DNA from: Bifidobacterium [indicum] DSM 20214 = LMG 11587
GTDB taxonomy: Bacteria > Actinomycetota > Actinomycetes > Actinomycetales > Bifidobacteriaceae
Assembly: GCF_000706765.1 (NCBI RefSeq)
Contig: NZ_CP006018.1
Location: 1,116,001 to 1,180,000, forward strand
Direction of reading: 5' to 3'
Length of the DNA stretch: 64,000 nucleotides
The notes under the pieces were generated by a model, which saw only the letters and a program-made list of their open reading frames with translations, made no database searches and was not told where the DNA came from. Both the position numbers and the translations under genes were made by a program. Shown one piece after another: positions 25,093-35,062 of this stretch (the first letter of the stretch is position 1; each line of letters starts with the position of its first letter).

Positions 25093-25173
25093 ACTTGTCC
25101 TTCCCTTTGATCTGTATTTCACTCTACAGATTCGCGGTGACGTTTATTCTCGGCCTGCCCCTGATTGCGCTCT

Positions 25174-25188
25174 CAACGCAAAGCGTTG
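25174..25188. promoter_or_regulatory. Palindrome upstream of clpC (candidate stress-regulator site)
   Basis: CAACGC and GCGTTG arms around AAA, perfect over 6 bp each. It lies between the DUF3027 gene end and clpC. It resembles, but does not match, actinobacterial ClgR boxes, which have five bases between CGC and GCG rather than three. Confidence 0.4.
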
Positions 25189-25228
25189 GAATATCAGGCC
25201 TTAACCCAGGTGTTCCAACCAGGGATTC

Positions 25229-26230
25229 CTATTCCAGTCCGGACTCGGCCTCATCCTCTTCGGCGGTCAGCTCCTCCATCAGCTCCACCTCGGGCCGCTC
25301 CTCACGGGGCTTCTGGCGGACCACATCAATATGAAGGTCATCAAAGGCAGGCTCGGACTGGACCCATAGGTGGGTATCCTCCTGGGGCAGAATCTCCGAG
25401 TGTTCCCCACAGCCATGGTCCAGGGACACCACCCGCCCGTCATCGGGGCTCCACCGATTGGCACAGACGGCAAACATGGTGCCCAGCTCCCCCTTGAGGG
25501 GAATCAGGAACCCACAGGTTTCACAGGCATTGCCCTTGGCCGTCCTTGTCGACAGGGACTTGGGGCCATGCTGCCCCTCATACCAACGCTTGGCTGTCGC
25601 TGCTCGCGCCTCGGCGGTCATGACGTGACGGCGGCTCAGGATCAACTCGTCGACGACCTCTTCCAAATCCTCTTGAGAGGTCTGTGGATTGCCTTCACCG
25701 TCCAGATCCGGCTCACCTTCCGCCGTTGACTGACCGGTGCCGGATTCATCGTCGATACGGAAAACGGCACCTGACCCGCCCTCATCATTCTTGGTAGCGG
25801 TCTCCTGACCCGGATTCGATTCAGGGTCCGATTCCGTCTCCCGGTCAGAGGGCTCCTCGACCTGGAGAGCCTCGTATCCCTTGACAAGTCTCGGGTCATC
25901 CGGGTCGGTCCCCATGGCATCGGTCACGCTCAGGTCGGAGGGAAGCAGCCGATCCTTCCAGGGAATCCACTTGGGCGGTTGCAGGGCTTCGGCCGAGGGA
26001 ATGAGGGAGGACTCATCAACGGTCCAGGTATCGGCATCCTGGTCATGATAGAGGGTCACCGACCACTGCCAACCCTCATACCCGGTGATATGGGAGTCGA
26101 ACCGGTAGTCGTACACACCGTCCTCAAGCATGGTGCTGGTGATGAAATCGCCCACCTCGGAACTCTTGGAGGCCACACTCAAAGCCACGCTCCTGGCCAG
26201 TTCCTCGGGGTCAAAATCCACTTCAGCCAT
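25229..26230 (-). CDS. DUF3027 family protein
   Basis: 333-aa soluble protein of the actinobacterial DUF3027 family; function unknown. An N-terminal alpha/beta region (1-130) includes ITGYEGWQWSVTLYHDQD. A variable acidic linker (about 130-200) follows. The conserved C-terminal part has four cysteines in CETCGF, MFAVCAN and DHGCGEHSE, which look like a metal site. The final 30 residues are glutamate-rich. It is on the same strand as clpC with 136 bases between, and downstream of the cold-shock-domain gene (70 bases), so these three may share transcription. Confidence 0.85.
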   Translation of the reverse strand: MAEVDFDPEELARSVALSVASKSSEVGDFITSTMLEDGVYDYRFDSHITGYEGWQWSVTLYHDQDADTWTVDESSLIPSAEALQPPKWIPWKDRLLPSDLSVTDAMGTDPDDPRLVKGYEALQVEEPSDRETESDPESNPGQETATKNDEGGSGAVFRIDDESGTGQSTAEGEPDLDGEGNPQTSQEDLEEVVDELILSRRHVMTAEARAATAKRWYEGQHGPKSLSTRTAKGNACETCGFLIPLKGELGTMFAVCANRWSPDDGRVVSLDHGCGEHSEILPQEDTHLWVQSEPAFDDLHIDVVRQKPREERPEVELMEELTAEEDEAESGLE

Positions 26231-26300
26231 GTATCACACCTTCATACTCTGATGGGCCCGGCACCAGGCCGCCCCATGTCTCTTCCTGCCCCGCCGTGAT

Positions 26301-26690
26301 TCACGCAGGTACGTCGAAGTCGTCCGCCACCGCCCTGAGCAGGGTGGCCAGCTTCTTCGACTCCGCAGGGGCGGGATAATGATGTCGTCGCAGACCATTG
26401 CCCGCGGAATCCAACAGCTTGATCAGGTCCTCGACTATGGCGGCCATGTCATCCGGGGCGGGCCGGGTGGCCTTGACGATCGAGGGTGTGGAACCCACCA
26501 GTTTCAGGTCCAAGGCCTGGGGCCCCTTGCGCCCCTCGGCAACAGAGAAGTCCACACGGGCACCTTTTCGAACCGTGGAGATGCCGGCAGGAAGGGCTGA
26601 GGCAGGAAGGAAAACGTCCTGACCCTCATCGCCCGTGATGAAACCGAACCCACGATTGGCATCAAACCAACGCACTTTCCCACTGGGCAT
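26301..26690 (-). CDS. Cold-shock-domain protein with helical C-terminal extension
   Basis: 129-aa protein. The cold-shock domain covers 1-65, with the RNP1-like NRGFGFI and RNP2-like VFLPAS segments that bind single-stranded nucleic acid. The remaining 60 residues form a helical extension (DDMAAIVEDLIKLLDSAG) found in a longer class of actinobacterial Csp proteins. The ATG at 26690 is preferred; a GTG six codons upstream begins within the AGGAAG that serves as its ribosome-binding site. Likely role: RNA chaperone. Confidence 0.88.
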   Translation of the reverse strand: MPSGKVRWFDANRGFGFITGDEGQDVFLPASALPAGISTVRKGARVDFSVAEGRKGPQALDLKLVGSTPSIVKATRPAPDDMAAIVEDLIKLLDSAGNGLRRHHYPAPAESKKLATLLRAVADDFDVPA

Positions 26691-26786
26691 AGTCTGGCAC
26701 TTCCTCACTGGATGATTCCGAGCCGTTTTACCGGCCTTGCTGCATACCTGTCCAGTCTAGCCCAATGCCCTGTGCATGTGGGGCCA

Positions 26787-28757
26787 TCACGTCAAAGGCG
26801 TACAGCCCGAGCTTCCAACCTGCTGTTTCGGCGGCTCAGGATGAGTCCTCAACCCCTGAGAGGTCCGTACCGACTCCTGCGAGTGCGGGCTCTGTCGTCC
26901 CGACCTGTCCGGCTCGGCCGAACCCGGGTTCTGCCGAAGAGACTCAACCTGGCCCTGCGGAATCACCATGGTGAAGGTCAGCCCGCCACCCGGGGTCTCC
27001 TCCACGCATATCAGCCCATGATGTGCCTTGACGATGGACTGGACGATGGCCAGCCCCAGGCCGGTCCCTCCTTTTTCCCTGGCGCGGGAGGGATCTGCCG
27101 TATAAAAGCGTTCGAAGAGCCTCGCCCTGGATTCCGCTGGCACACCCGGCCCATGGTCGATGAAGCGCAGAACCAGATAGGGAGTGCCCACACGACTGTT
27201 CTGAGCCACCTGCACAGCATCGAGGAAATGCGCCATGCCTGTTTCATCAGACCCCAGCCTGGCCATGGCCTCAGGGGGTATGGCCGCGTTGAGGAGCCCC
27301 ATCGATACCTGGACCGGCGAATCGGAGGGTGTGTATCGATGGATGTTTCCTACGATGTTGGTCGCCACCTGACGCAGGCGACTGGGATCTCCCACAATCT
27401 CAACCCCCGGCAGTGGACCCTCCTGAAGGGACAGAGAGGTGACCACCCCGACACGACCGACCGGCTTTGTGCGGGCGCGCCCTTTGCCCTTGGCCGATCC
27501 CCGCCCCTTGGGAGCGGGAGGCGAAGACGGGTCCTCGCGAGTATCGGTCACCACCGTGACGGTTCCACAGATGATCTGACGCTCCGGGTCCAGAGCATGC
27601 AGATCATCCACCGAGTCCCGCACCAGGCCGGTCATATCGACCGGAAGGTTGGTGTTGATACCCCTACCCTCGTCCAGTCTGGCCAGGGAGAGGAGGTCGG
27701 AGACCAGGTCGGTCATCCGGCTGCTGGAGTCCTCGATATGTCTGATTGATTCATCGGCCCTTTCCAGGGCCCCAGGGTAGGCGCGCTGCATCCGATACAG
27801 TTCGGCATATCCATGGATGGCGGCCAGGGGTGTTCTCAGCTCGTGGCTGGCATCGGAGACGAAGCGTTTCATCTTCTCGGTGGTCCGCTTCTGCTCATTG
27901 AAGGATTGCTCTATCCGGGCCAGCATGACATTCAGGGACGCGGCCAGGGATCCGACTTCGGTGTTCTCGGGGAAGCTGGGAATGCGCTGATGCAGGTTGC
28001 CCGCGGCAATCATGGCAGCCGTCTTCTCTATACGTTTGAGAGGCACGAGGGTGGATTGGATGAGCAGGGCGGACACGACCCCACCGAGGAGAACGACAAT
28101 CACCGACATGACCAGGCAGAAGGTGGTCAGGGCATGAAGGGCCTCATTCTGGTCGCTCATGGACAGACCGATGTAGAGCACCCCGCTGATATCGGTGTCC
28201 TCCAGGTCGCTGTGCAGTCTCCACTGCATGGCCACGACCCGCCATGAGGCCCCGGCCCGTTTGAGGGAATCCCGATCCGGCGATGCCTTCGAATTCACCT
28301 TTACATAAGCGGGGACCGTGGTCGGCTGCCCCAGGGGTATCGACCCCATGGTGCCATTGGCAGGCAGCCTGGGCCGGGAAACAACCCCGTTGAACTGCAT
28401 TGGGTTGAGGTCATCGGCGATGATCTGCAGTTGGTCGTCACGAATCTGCAGGAAGTAATCGGTTGGGCCGAGACCACTCTTGCTCAGGTCCTCCTGCTTG
28501 AGAAGTGTGGCATTCCTAATGCCCAGGTTGGCCTGGCGAATCAGCTGGGTATCGGTCTTCTTCATCAGGTAATCATCGGCCATCTGGCAGATGGCCACCG
28601 AGATGCCGACCGTACCCACGATGAGAAGAATCAGCATGGAGGCCACCAACTTGGTACTCAGGGGTATGCCCGCCAGGAGTGAATCATGGCGTGGTCGCCT
28701 CTGCCCCTGCTGTCCGCCCTCGGGTCTGACGGGTGCTCTGTACGTTGATGACTTCAT
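26787..28757 (-). CDS. Two-component sensor histidine kinase
   Basis: 656-aa membrane sensor kinase. A cytoplasmic proline/glycine-rich start is followed by helix 1 (about 32-55), an extracellular sensor region of about 150 residues, helix 2 (about 210-232), a HAMP domain, HisKA with the phospho-accepting His in SDASHELRTPLAAIHGY, and HATPase_c with N box, DHGPGVP and GTGLGLAIVQ. A basic insertion (PAPKGRGSAKGKGRARTK) lies inside the ATPase domain. The C-terminal 50 residues are disordered. Its partner regulator is immediately upstream on the same strand (18-base gap). Signal unknown. Confidence 0.93.
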   Translation of the reverse strand: MKSSTYRAPVRPEGGQQGQRRPRHDSLLAGIPLSTKLVASMLILLIVGTVGISVAICQMADDYLMKKTDTQLIRQANLGIRNATLLKQEDLSKSGLGPTDYFLQIRDDQLQIIADDLNPMQFNGVVSRPRLPANGTMGSIPLGQPTTVPAYVKVNSKASPDRDSLKRAGASWRVVAMQWRLHSDLEDTDISGVLYIGLSMSDQNEALHALTTFCLVMSVIVVLLGGVVSALLIQSTLVPLKRIEKTAAMIAAGNLHQRIPSFPENTEVGSLAASLNVMLARIEQSFNEQKRTTEKMKRFVSDASHELRTPLAAIHGYAELYRMQRAYPGALERADESIRHIEDSSSRMTDLVSDLLSLARLDEGRGINTNLPVDMTGLVRDSVDDLHALDPERQIICGTVTVVTDTREDPSSPPAPKGRGSAKGKGRARTKPVGRVGVVTSLSLQEGPLPGVEIVGDPSRLRQVATNIVGNIHRYTPSDSPVQVSMGLLNAAIPPEAMARLGSDETGMAHFLDAVQVAQNSRVGTPYLVLRFIDHGPGVPAESRARLFERFYTADPSRAREKGGTGLGLAIVQSIVKAHHGLICVEETPGGGLTFTMVIPQGQVESLRQNPGSAEPDRSGRQSPHSQESVRTSQGLRTHPEPPKQQVGSSGCTPLT

Positions 28758-28775
28758 ACCTGCCGCCGTTCGGCC

Positions 28776-29532
28776 TCAGTCCCCTGTCAGAGGCGAGGTT
28801 GAATCCTTGGGACTGCGAATCATATAGCCGATGCCGCGCTTGGTTTCAATCAGCGGGGTCACCTTGCGGAGGCGACCATCCTGATCCTTGACCTTGATGC
28901 CGTCCACCTTCTTGCGCAGGTAGGAGATGTAGGACTCGACGATGGCTGCGTCACCGCCCCAGTCATACTGCCATACATGATCCAGAATTCTGCGCCTTGC
29001 TCAGGACCCTTCCTTCGTTGTCCATCAGATAGCGCAGCAACTTGTACTCGGTGGGACTCAGGCCGATGGGCTGACCTGCGCGGGTCACATCGTGGGAGTC
29101 CTCATTGATCTCCAGATCTCCCACCCTGATCATGGGGTCATCCTCCTCATGCTCCCTGGTGCGGCGAAGGATGGCCTTGATCCTGGCAACGACCTCTTCC
29201 AGACTAAAGGGCTTGGTGACGTAGTCGTCCCCGCCCACGGTCAGCCCCATGACCTTGTCCTGGGTGTCGTCCCGGGCGGTGAGGAAGAGGACCGGCGCGT
29301 CGATCCCCTCCTGGCGAATGCGGGAGGTAACCGTGAAACCATCGATGTCGGGCAACATCACGTCCAGAACAATCAGGTCCGGCTTGGTTTTCTCTATGAC
29401 CTCGATGGCTTCGGAACCCGATGCCGCAGTGGTCACCTCAAATCCAGCAAAGTGGAGGGAGGCCACCAGAAGATCCCTGATGGAAGGCTCGTCATCTACA
29501 ACGACCAGGCGTGCTTCGGTTGGTTTGCTCAT
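28776..29532 (-). pseudogene. OmpR-family response regulator, frameshifted in its DNA-binding domain
   Basis: The receiver domain (1-120) is complete, with the acidic pocket DD13-14, phospho-acceptor Asp57 (IVLDVMLPD), Thr in FLTARDD and the Lys in TKPFS. The winged-helix domain starts near 130. After RVLSKAQ (residue 181) the reading frame reaches a stop eight codons later at 28963. Removing one base at about 28986-28989 restores the expected ILDHVWQYDWGGDAAIVESY and the frame runs to TGA at 28776, giving 251 aa. So the first 189 codons (28963-29532) form an open frame lacking the recognition helix. This is either a real mutation or a sequencing error. Confidence 0.85.
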
Positions 29533-29611
29533 GCCCTAAGATTGCCGCCCTTTCCTGAAGGTTATCTGAAAACCTGCTGAAACCTCATCAAGACCCGTGG
29601 AAGCGGACCTG

Positions 29612-30541
29612 TTACTTGGCTCCGGGCCGGGTTTTGTCCTCGTCCTCCCGGCGAGGCGCAAATCTGGCATCGGCCGAATCACCGGCATCAACGCTCTTCA
29701 TGCCGTCAGGGGTGTCGGCCCCGGTATCGGTCCCGCCATCACGCTCAGTTCCGGCCTTGGACACGGTCTCTTTACCTGCGTCATTCGCAGCTTTCTTTCC
29801 CGTATCAACGTCTGGCTTTGCTTCAACGACGCTCCCGGACTTTTTCCGCCTCTTCCGAATCAGCAGGAATGCACCAACCCCCAGAACCACGACAACCGCG
29901 AGAACAACAAGGATGATGGTGACCTGTCGCTGCTGCTTGCGCTGCGCATCGATTCGTGAGATTCCATCCATCAGGGCCTTGGCCGAACCGACCCAGTCGG
30001 GATTGCCGGCCTTGCTGATCGGACCGAGGGCATCCTGGGAGAGTTGATCGACGGTCTTCTGGTCACGCAGCCACTCATCTGAGTTGTTGGAGACGGCCAC
30101 GACCAACTTGCCGTCCTGGGACGCTACGGCCAGGAGGACCGTGTTGGGGGCCGGTTTCATGGATGCCAGCACCTGCTTGGCCCAATCCTCCGGCTTCATT
30201 TTCTGATAGAAGCTGGGCAGATAGAGAAGGCGAACGGATACCCCTGTTTCCTCCTTCGTCGACTTGATGGCATCGGTGACCGAACCGACATCGGAGCCAA
30301 GAAGGTTCTGGGTATCGGTTATCTGCTCCGAAACGGTCCCCTCCCCTGAGTCCGTCTGACCTTCCTCGGCTCCGGCTTCCACCCCTCCGACCAGAGGGAA
30401 GATAAGCAAGGCCACGACGAGAAGGAGGGCAAACCGGCAAGCACATCGAGCAGGTCGCCCCCTTCGTGAATCCAGGATGTTGCCGATACCACGTTCGACC
30501 ACATGGCCGGGTGAGAGATATTCTTCGTGCTGAACTGCCAT
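29612..30541 (-). CDS. TPM-domain membrane protein
   Basis: 309-aa protein with a signal or anchor helix (about 36-54), an extracytoplasmic TPM-like domain (about 70-190, GVSVRLLYLPSFYQ and NTVLLAVASQDGKLVVAV), a second membrane helix (about 203-226, TIILVVLAVVVVLGVGAFLL) and a long charged tail of about 80 residues. TPM proteins include phosphatase-like and photosystem-assembly members; bacterial membrane-anchored ones are of unknown function. The GTG/ATG start at 30541 is the first available; the N-terminal arginine-rich stretch is unusual. Confidence 0.72.
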   Translation of the reverse strand: MAVQHEEYLSPGHVVERGIGNILDSRRGRPARCACRFALLLVVALLIFPLVGGVEAGAEEGQTDSGEGTVSEQITDTQNLLGSDVGSVTDAIKSTKEETGVSVRLLYLPSFYQKMKPEDWAKQVLASMKPAPNTVLLAVASQDGKLVVAVSNNSDEWLRDQKTVDQLSQDALGPISKAGNPDWVGSAKALMDGISRIDAQRKQQRQVTIILVVLAVVVVLGVGAFLLIRKRRKKSGSVVEAKPDVDTGKKAANDAGKETVSKAGTERDGGTDTGADTPDGMKSVDAGDSADARFAPRREDEDKTRPGAK

Positions 30542-30612
30542 AGGTTACAGAGTAGTGGTTCTTCCTTGCGTTGTCTTGCAGGCGTCACCACTTACCTATG
30601 GAAAGGACAGTC

Positions 30613-30906
30613 ATGCCACAGTTTCAAGTCGACTCGGAAGAGATGCAATCCGCCGCCGGAGCGGTCAGTTCATCGATTGGCTCCATTCGCGATGCAGTAT
30701 CAGGTATGTATACCAATCTGGGCAACCTACAGAACGTCTGGAGGGGCGGGGCTGCCACTCAGTTCAGTACGGTAGCCGAACAGTGGAGAGCCTCCCAACA
30801 ACAGATGGAGGAATCCCTTGAGGGGATTCAAGCGGCCCTGGCCCAAGCATCCAGCCTCTACGCAGACACCGAGGACCAGGCCACCCGACTCTTTGCCAGC
30901 TCCTGA
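30613..30906 (+). CDS. WXG100 (ESAT-6-like) protein
   Basis: 97-aa helical hairpin protein of the WXG100 family. Trp43-Arg-Gly45 forms the turn between two helices, and the C-terminus carries YADTE (Tyr83 to Glu87), matching the YxxxD/E export signal of type VII substrates. The ATG at 30613 follows AAGGA. No EccC-type secretion ATPase is in the window, so how it is exported, if at all, is unknown. It is divergent from the TPM gene and convergent with groEL. A second WXG-like protein lies 10 kb away at 40501. Confidence 0.9.
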   Translation: MPQFQVDSEEMQSAAGAVSSSIGSIRDAVSGMYTNLGNLQNVWRGGAATQFSTVAEQWRASQQQMEESLEGIQAALAQASSLYADTEDQATRLFASS

Positions 30907-31073
30907 AAGGATCAGGACCCCTTGGCTTTTGCTGGCCCTGGCATATCCGATATCAGGATCTCAACGCTCCGCCTGCCCTGAGTTCTATCGGCAACCTTCA
31001 TGTCGTCAATGAAGTCACGACACATCCAACTCGGCGGGAAATGGGTCGAGGCGAATCACCCAGCGAAGCTCAA

Positions 31074-31131
31074 CGATACACAACAGACCGCCGCCCCCTT
31101 TTGCAAGGGAGCGGCGGTCTGTTGTGTATCG
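31074..31131. terminator. 27-bp inverted repeat at the WXG100/groEL convergent junction
   Basis: Arms 31074-31100 and 31105-31131 pair over 27 positions with one mismatch (95/110) and a four-base loop. Stem ends are CGATACACAACAGACCGCCG and its complement. There is no T-run on either strand. It occupies most of the otherwise empty 282-base gap. Confidence 0.7.
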
Positions 31132-31138
31132 ATAATCC

Positions 31139-31179
31139 GGACTTCCTGGCCTTGCCGTCAGGTCAGGGCCAGGAAGTCC
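31139..31179 (-). terminator. Hairpin directly after groEL
   Basis: Perfect 13-bp arms (GGACTTCCTGGCC, 31139-31151, with its complement 31167-31179) begin about ten bases beyond the groEL stop. It precedes the longer inverted repeat, so groEL mRNA would end in two consecutive hairpins without a T-run. Confidence 0.6.
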
Positions 31180-31188
31180 CGAGGACTA

Positions 31189-32908
<1,720 letters not shown>

Positions 32909-32914
32909 TTCAGC

Positions 32915-32944
32915 AGATTAGCACTCGAACCCGCCGACTGCCAA
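32915..32944 (-). promoter_or_regulatory. groEL promoter
   Basis: On the minus strand TTGGCA (complement of 32939-32944), an 18-base spacer and TAATCT (complement of 32915-32920). Both hexamers overlap the second CIRCE box, so repressor and RNA polymerase would compete directly. Confidence 0.55.
32918..32944 (-). promoter_or_regulatory. CIRCE operator 2 (HrcA site)
   Basis: TTAGCACTC, nine bases, GACTGCCAA: 16 of 18 consensus arm positions. It begins nine bases after the end of operator 1, a centre-to-centre distance of 36 bases. Confidence 0.75.
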
Positions 32945-33018
32945 CACGGATAGTCAAATATGCTTCTGGCTAGAAATGCACCTTCTCCGACCGGAATCCA
33001 CCACCGTAATATCGGCAT

Positions 33019-33050
33019 AAAAAAAGACCCCAGTCAGACCAGGGCCTTTA
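33019..33050 (-). terminator. Intrinsic terminator of the small cold-shock gene
   Basis: On the minus strand AAAGGCCC pairs with GGGGTCTTT, followed by a run of seven T. It lies 27 bases after the cold-shock stop codon and is the clearest classical terminator in the window. Confidence 0.9.
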
Positions 33051-33076
33051 TGAAAAAGACGAATTCAGAACGACAA

Positions 33077-33282
33077 TCAGATCTTGGCGACCTCGGTTGC
33101 CTGAAGGCCCTTCGGGCCCTGCTCAACCTGATATTCGACCTTATCTCCCTCATCAAGGGTCTTGAAACCATCCGACTGAATAGCCGAATAGTGGACGAAG
33201 ACATCTTCCCCGCCATCGTCGGGGTTGATGAATCCGTAACCCTTGCCAGCGCTGAAGAATTTCTCACAGTGCCTTGTGCCAT
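33077..33282 (-). pseudogene. Small cold-shock protein gene with a frameshift near its start
   Basis: The ATG at 33282 reads MAQGTV, then the frame breaks: two extra bases (or one missing) near 33262-33267 separate it from the rest of a normal CspA, beginning [16 protein letters not shown] and including VFVHYSAI and ending EVAKI at the TGA at 33077. With two bases removed it would give a 67-residue single-domain cold-shock protein with intact RNP1 (KGYGFI) and RNP2 (VFVHY). No alternative in-frame start lies before the next upstream stop. The gene keeps a ribosome-binding site (GGAAG) and a strong terminator, so loss is recent or this is a sequencing error. Confidence 0.8.
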
Positions 33283-33460
33283 AACTAACTTCCTTAACAT
33301 AGGTGCCGCGTCACAGCAGATACGAGACTGACCGCATCTGTCTGGTCGGCAAAATTATTGTACGGCAAACCTCGGAAGAAAAGCAAAACACGCAGTACCA
33401 AACTGTGAGACACCCTCGCCCGGGAGAACCCATACCCTGCGGACGGCAAGGGCTGGTCAC

Positions 33461-34087
33461 CTACCGCATCAGGACAACCTCGACGGGGCTTCCGGCCTCG
33501 GCCAGCTGCTCGACCCGGGCGATACCCAGCTGGGCAGCCACATCCTGAGCGGTTGCCCTGTCGGCCTCGTTCTGGTACCAGACCACGTCGGCCGAGGGCA
33601 GACTTCCTGTCGGATTGCTTGCGGTGACCGCACCATACCCTGCATTGACCAGAATCTGGCGCTTGCTCCCCGCATAGCCGCTGACACCCGTGCCGTTGAC
33701 AATCAGCACCCGGGTGTTCTTGTCAATCACCGGGGCCGGCGTGGAGGGCGTCTGGCTGGGCTCCTGAACCGGTGAAGACGGGGCAGGCGTGGCTTCCTTT
33801 GCCTTCTTGCTCGGTGTGGAGGTCGATTTCCTGCTGATGGAAGGCTTCTTGATGGCCTGAGAGGTCGTTGCAGGCTTCTGCTGCTGCCAGGGAAGGAACC
33901 CACTGACACCCGCCCAGACGCCCACACCGCACACGACGGCAAGAAGAATCACAATCAGGTATGGCAGTGCCCTGATCCACAGGGACTTGGGACCGCGATG
34001 CACACCCACAGGCCCCTTGGGCGGATTGTCGAATTCATCCTGACCCTGTGGGGACTTGTCGGTCTGACCCGCCTGAATGCTAGCCAT
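33461..34087 (-). CDS. LytR_C-domain membrane protein
   Basis: 208-aa single-pass protein. A polar cytoplasmic start, one membrane helix (about 47-70, [21 protein letters not shown]), a Pro/Ser/Thr/Lys-rich external linker and a C-terminal LytR_C domain (about 122-208, [20 protein letters not shown]). LytR_C domains occur at the end of LytR-CpsA-Psr cell-wall enzymes; here the domain stands alone, without the catalytic LCP part. The ATG at 34087 follows GAGGAG; a longer frame upstream overlaps ung sequence and is not used. It is divergent from ung. Confidence 0.85.
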   Translation of the reverse strand: MASIQAGQTDKSPQGQDEFDNPPKGPVGVHRGPKSLWIRALPYLIVILLAVVCGVGVWAGVSGFLPWQQQKPATTSQAIKKPSISRKSTSTPSKKAKEATPAPSSPVQEPSQTPSTPAPVIDKNTRVLIVNGTGVSGYAGSKRQILVNAGYGAVTASNPTGSLPSADVVWYQNEADRATAQDVAAQLGIARVEQLAEAGSPVEVVLMR

Positions 34088-34207
34088 GAAACACTCCTCT
34101 GCTCGCCTGAAACCGGCACTATTATATGTAAGCTTAGCGAGCAGCCAGGTCATGACCCTGCATACCCCACCTGTCCATACGATTCCCAGGCGCGTTATAG
34201 TGTCCAC

Positions 34208-34996
34208 ATGAGCACAGACCAGTCATCTCCAACCCCTTCGGGCGAGTCGGTCCCCAGTTCGCCAGATACCCGCCAGGCCGTCAAGGAAGGACAGGGGAAC
34301 ACCCGCCGCAAGCCCCTGGGCGAGCTGGTCGATCCGGGCTGGGCCAAGGCTCTGGCCCCCGTGGAACCGAACATCCACTACATGGGTGATTTCCTGCGCC
34401 AGGAACTGGCACAGGGGCACCAATACCTGCCGGCAAGCAGGAACATCCTCCGTGCATTCACGATCCCCTTTGACTCCATCAAGGTTCTGATAGTCGGCCA
34501 GGACCCCTACCCCACCCCCGGCAATCCTGTCGGTCTCAGTTTCTGCGTGGACCCGGCAGTCAGTCCCATTCCCGGTTCACTGCGCAATATTTATACGGAG
34601 CTGACCGACGACCTGGGTCTGCCCACCCCCTCCAATGGAGATCTGACCCCTTGGACCCAACGGGGTGTCATGCTCCTGAACCGATGCCTGACCGTTCAGG
34701 TGGGCAAACCCGCCAGCCACCGCAACAAGGGTTGGGAGGAAATCACCGATGAGGCCATCAGGGCCCTGAACGACCGGCAGGATGCCCAGGGGCGACCCCT
34801 TCCTCTTGTGGCCATCCTCTGGGGCAGGCAGGCGCAAAGCCTGGAACCCCTCCTGACCAAGGCGGCCATCATCAAATCGCCCCATCCCAGCCCCATGTCC
34901 GCACGGTACGGGTTCTTCGGATCCAAACCCTTCTCCAAGGCCAACCAAGCCCTTGAGAGCATGGGGACCAGTCCGATTGACTGGTCCCTGACCTGA
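34208..34996 (+). CDS. ung: Uracil-DNA glycosylase
   Basis: 262-aa family 1 glycosylase that excises uracil from DNA. The catalytic Asp is in [12 protein letters not shown] and the second conserved loop is SPHPSPMSA. About 45 polar residues precede the usual start of homology. The ATG at 34208 has no evident ribosome-binding site, but TATAGT (34196-34201) ends only six bases upstream, so the mRNA may be leaderless. The next gene, moxR, starts 66 bases downstream. Confidence 0.96.
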   Translation: MSTDQSSPTPSGESVPSSPDTRQAVKEGQGNTRRKPLGELVDPGWAKALAPVEPNIHYMGDFLRQELAQGHQYLPASRNILRAFTIPFDSIKVLIVGQDPYPTPGNPVGLSFCVDPAVSPIPGSLRNIYTELTDDLGLPTPSNGDLTPWTQRGVMLLNRCLTVQVGKPASHRNKGWEEITDEAIRALNDRQDAQGRPLPLVAILWGRQAQSLEPLLTKAAIIKSPHPSPMSARYGFFGSKPFSKANQALESMGTSPIDWSLT

Positions 34997-35062
34997 CCAA
35001 ACCCTGCCCGGCCAGGAGTCTTTCCATGCGGCTTTCGGCCCTCGTCAGGAAAGACCGTTACC

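Noticed and set aside
28984-28989. The response-regulator frameshift falls in a GAATTC sequence, suggesting a cloning junction.
   Set aside because: The sequence continues as the expected gene on both sides, so there is no sign of a chimera; one extra base is the simpler reading.
28963-29532. Programmed +1 frameshifting to make the full response regulator.
   Set aside because: There is no slippery run, rare-codon stop or stimulatory structure visible at the site.
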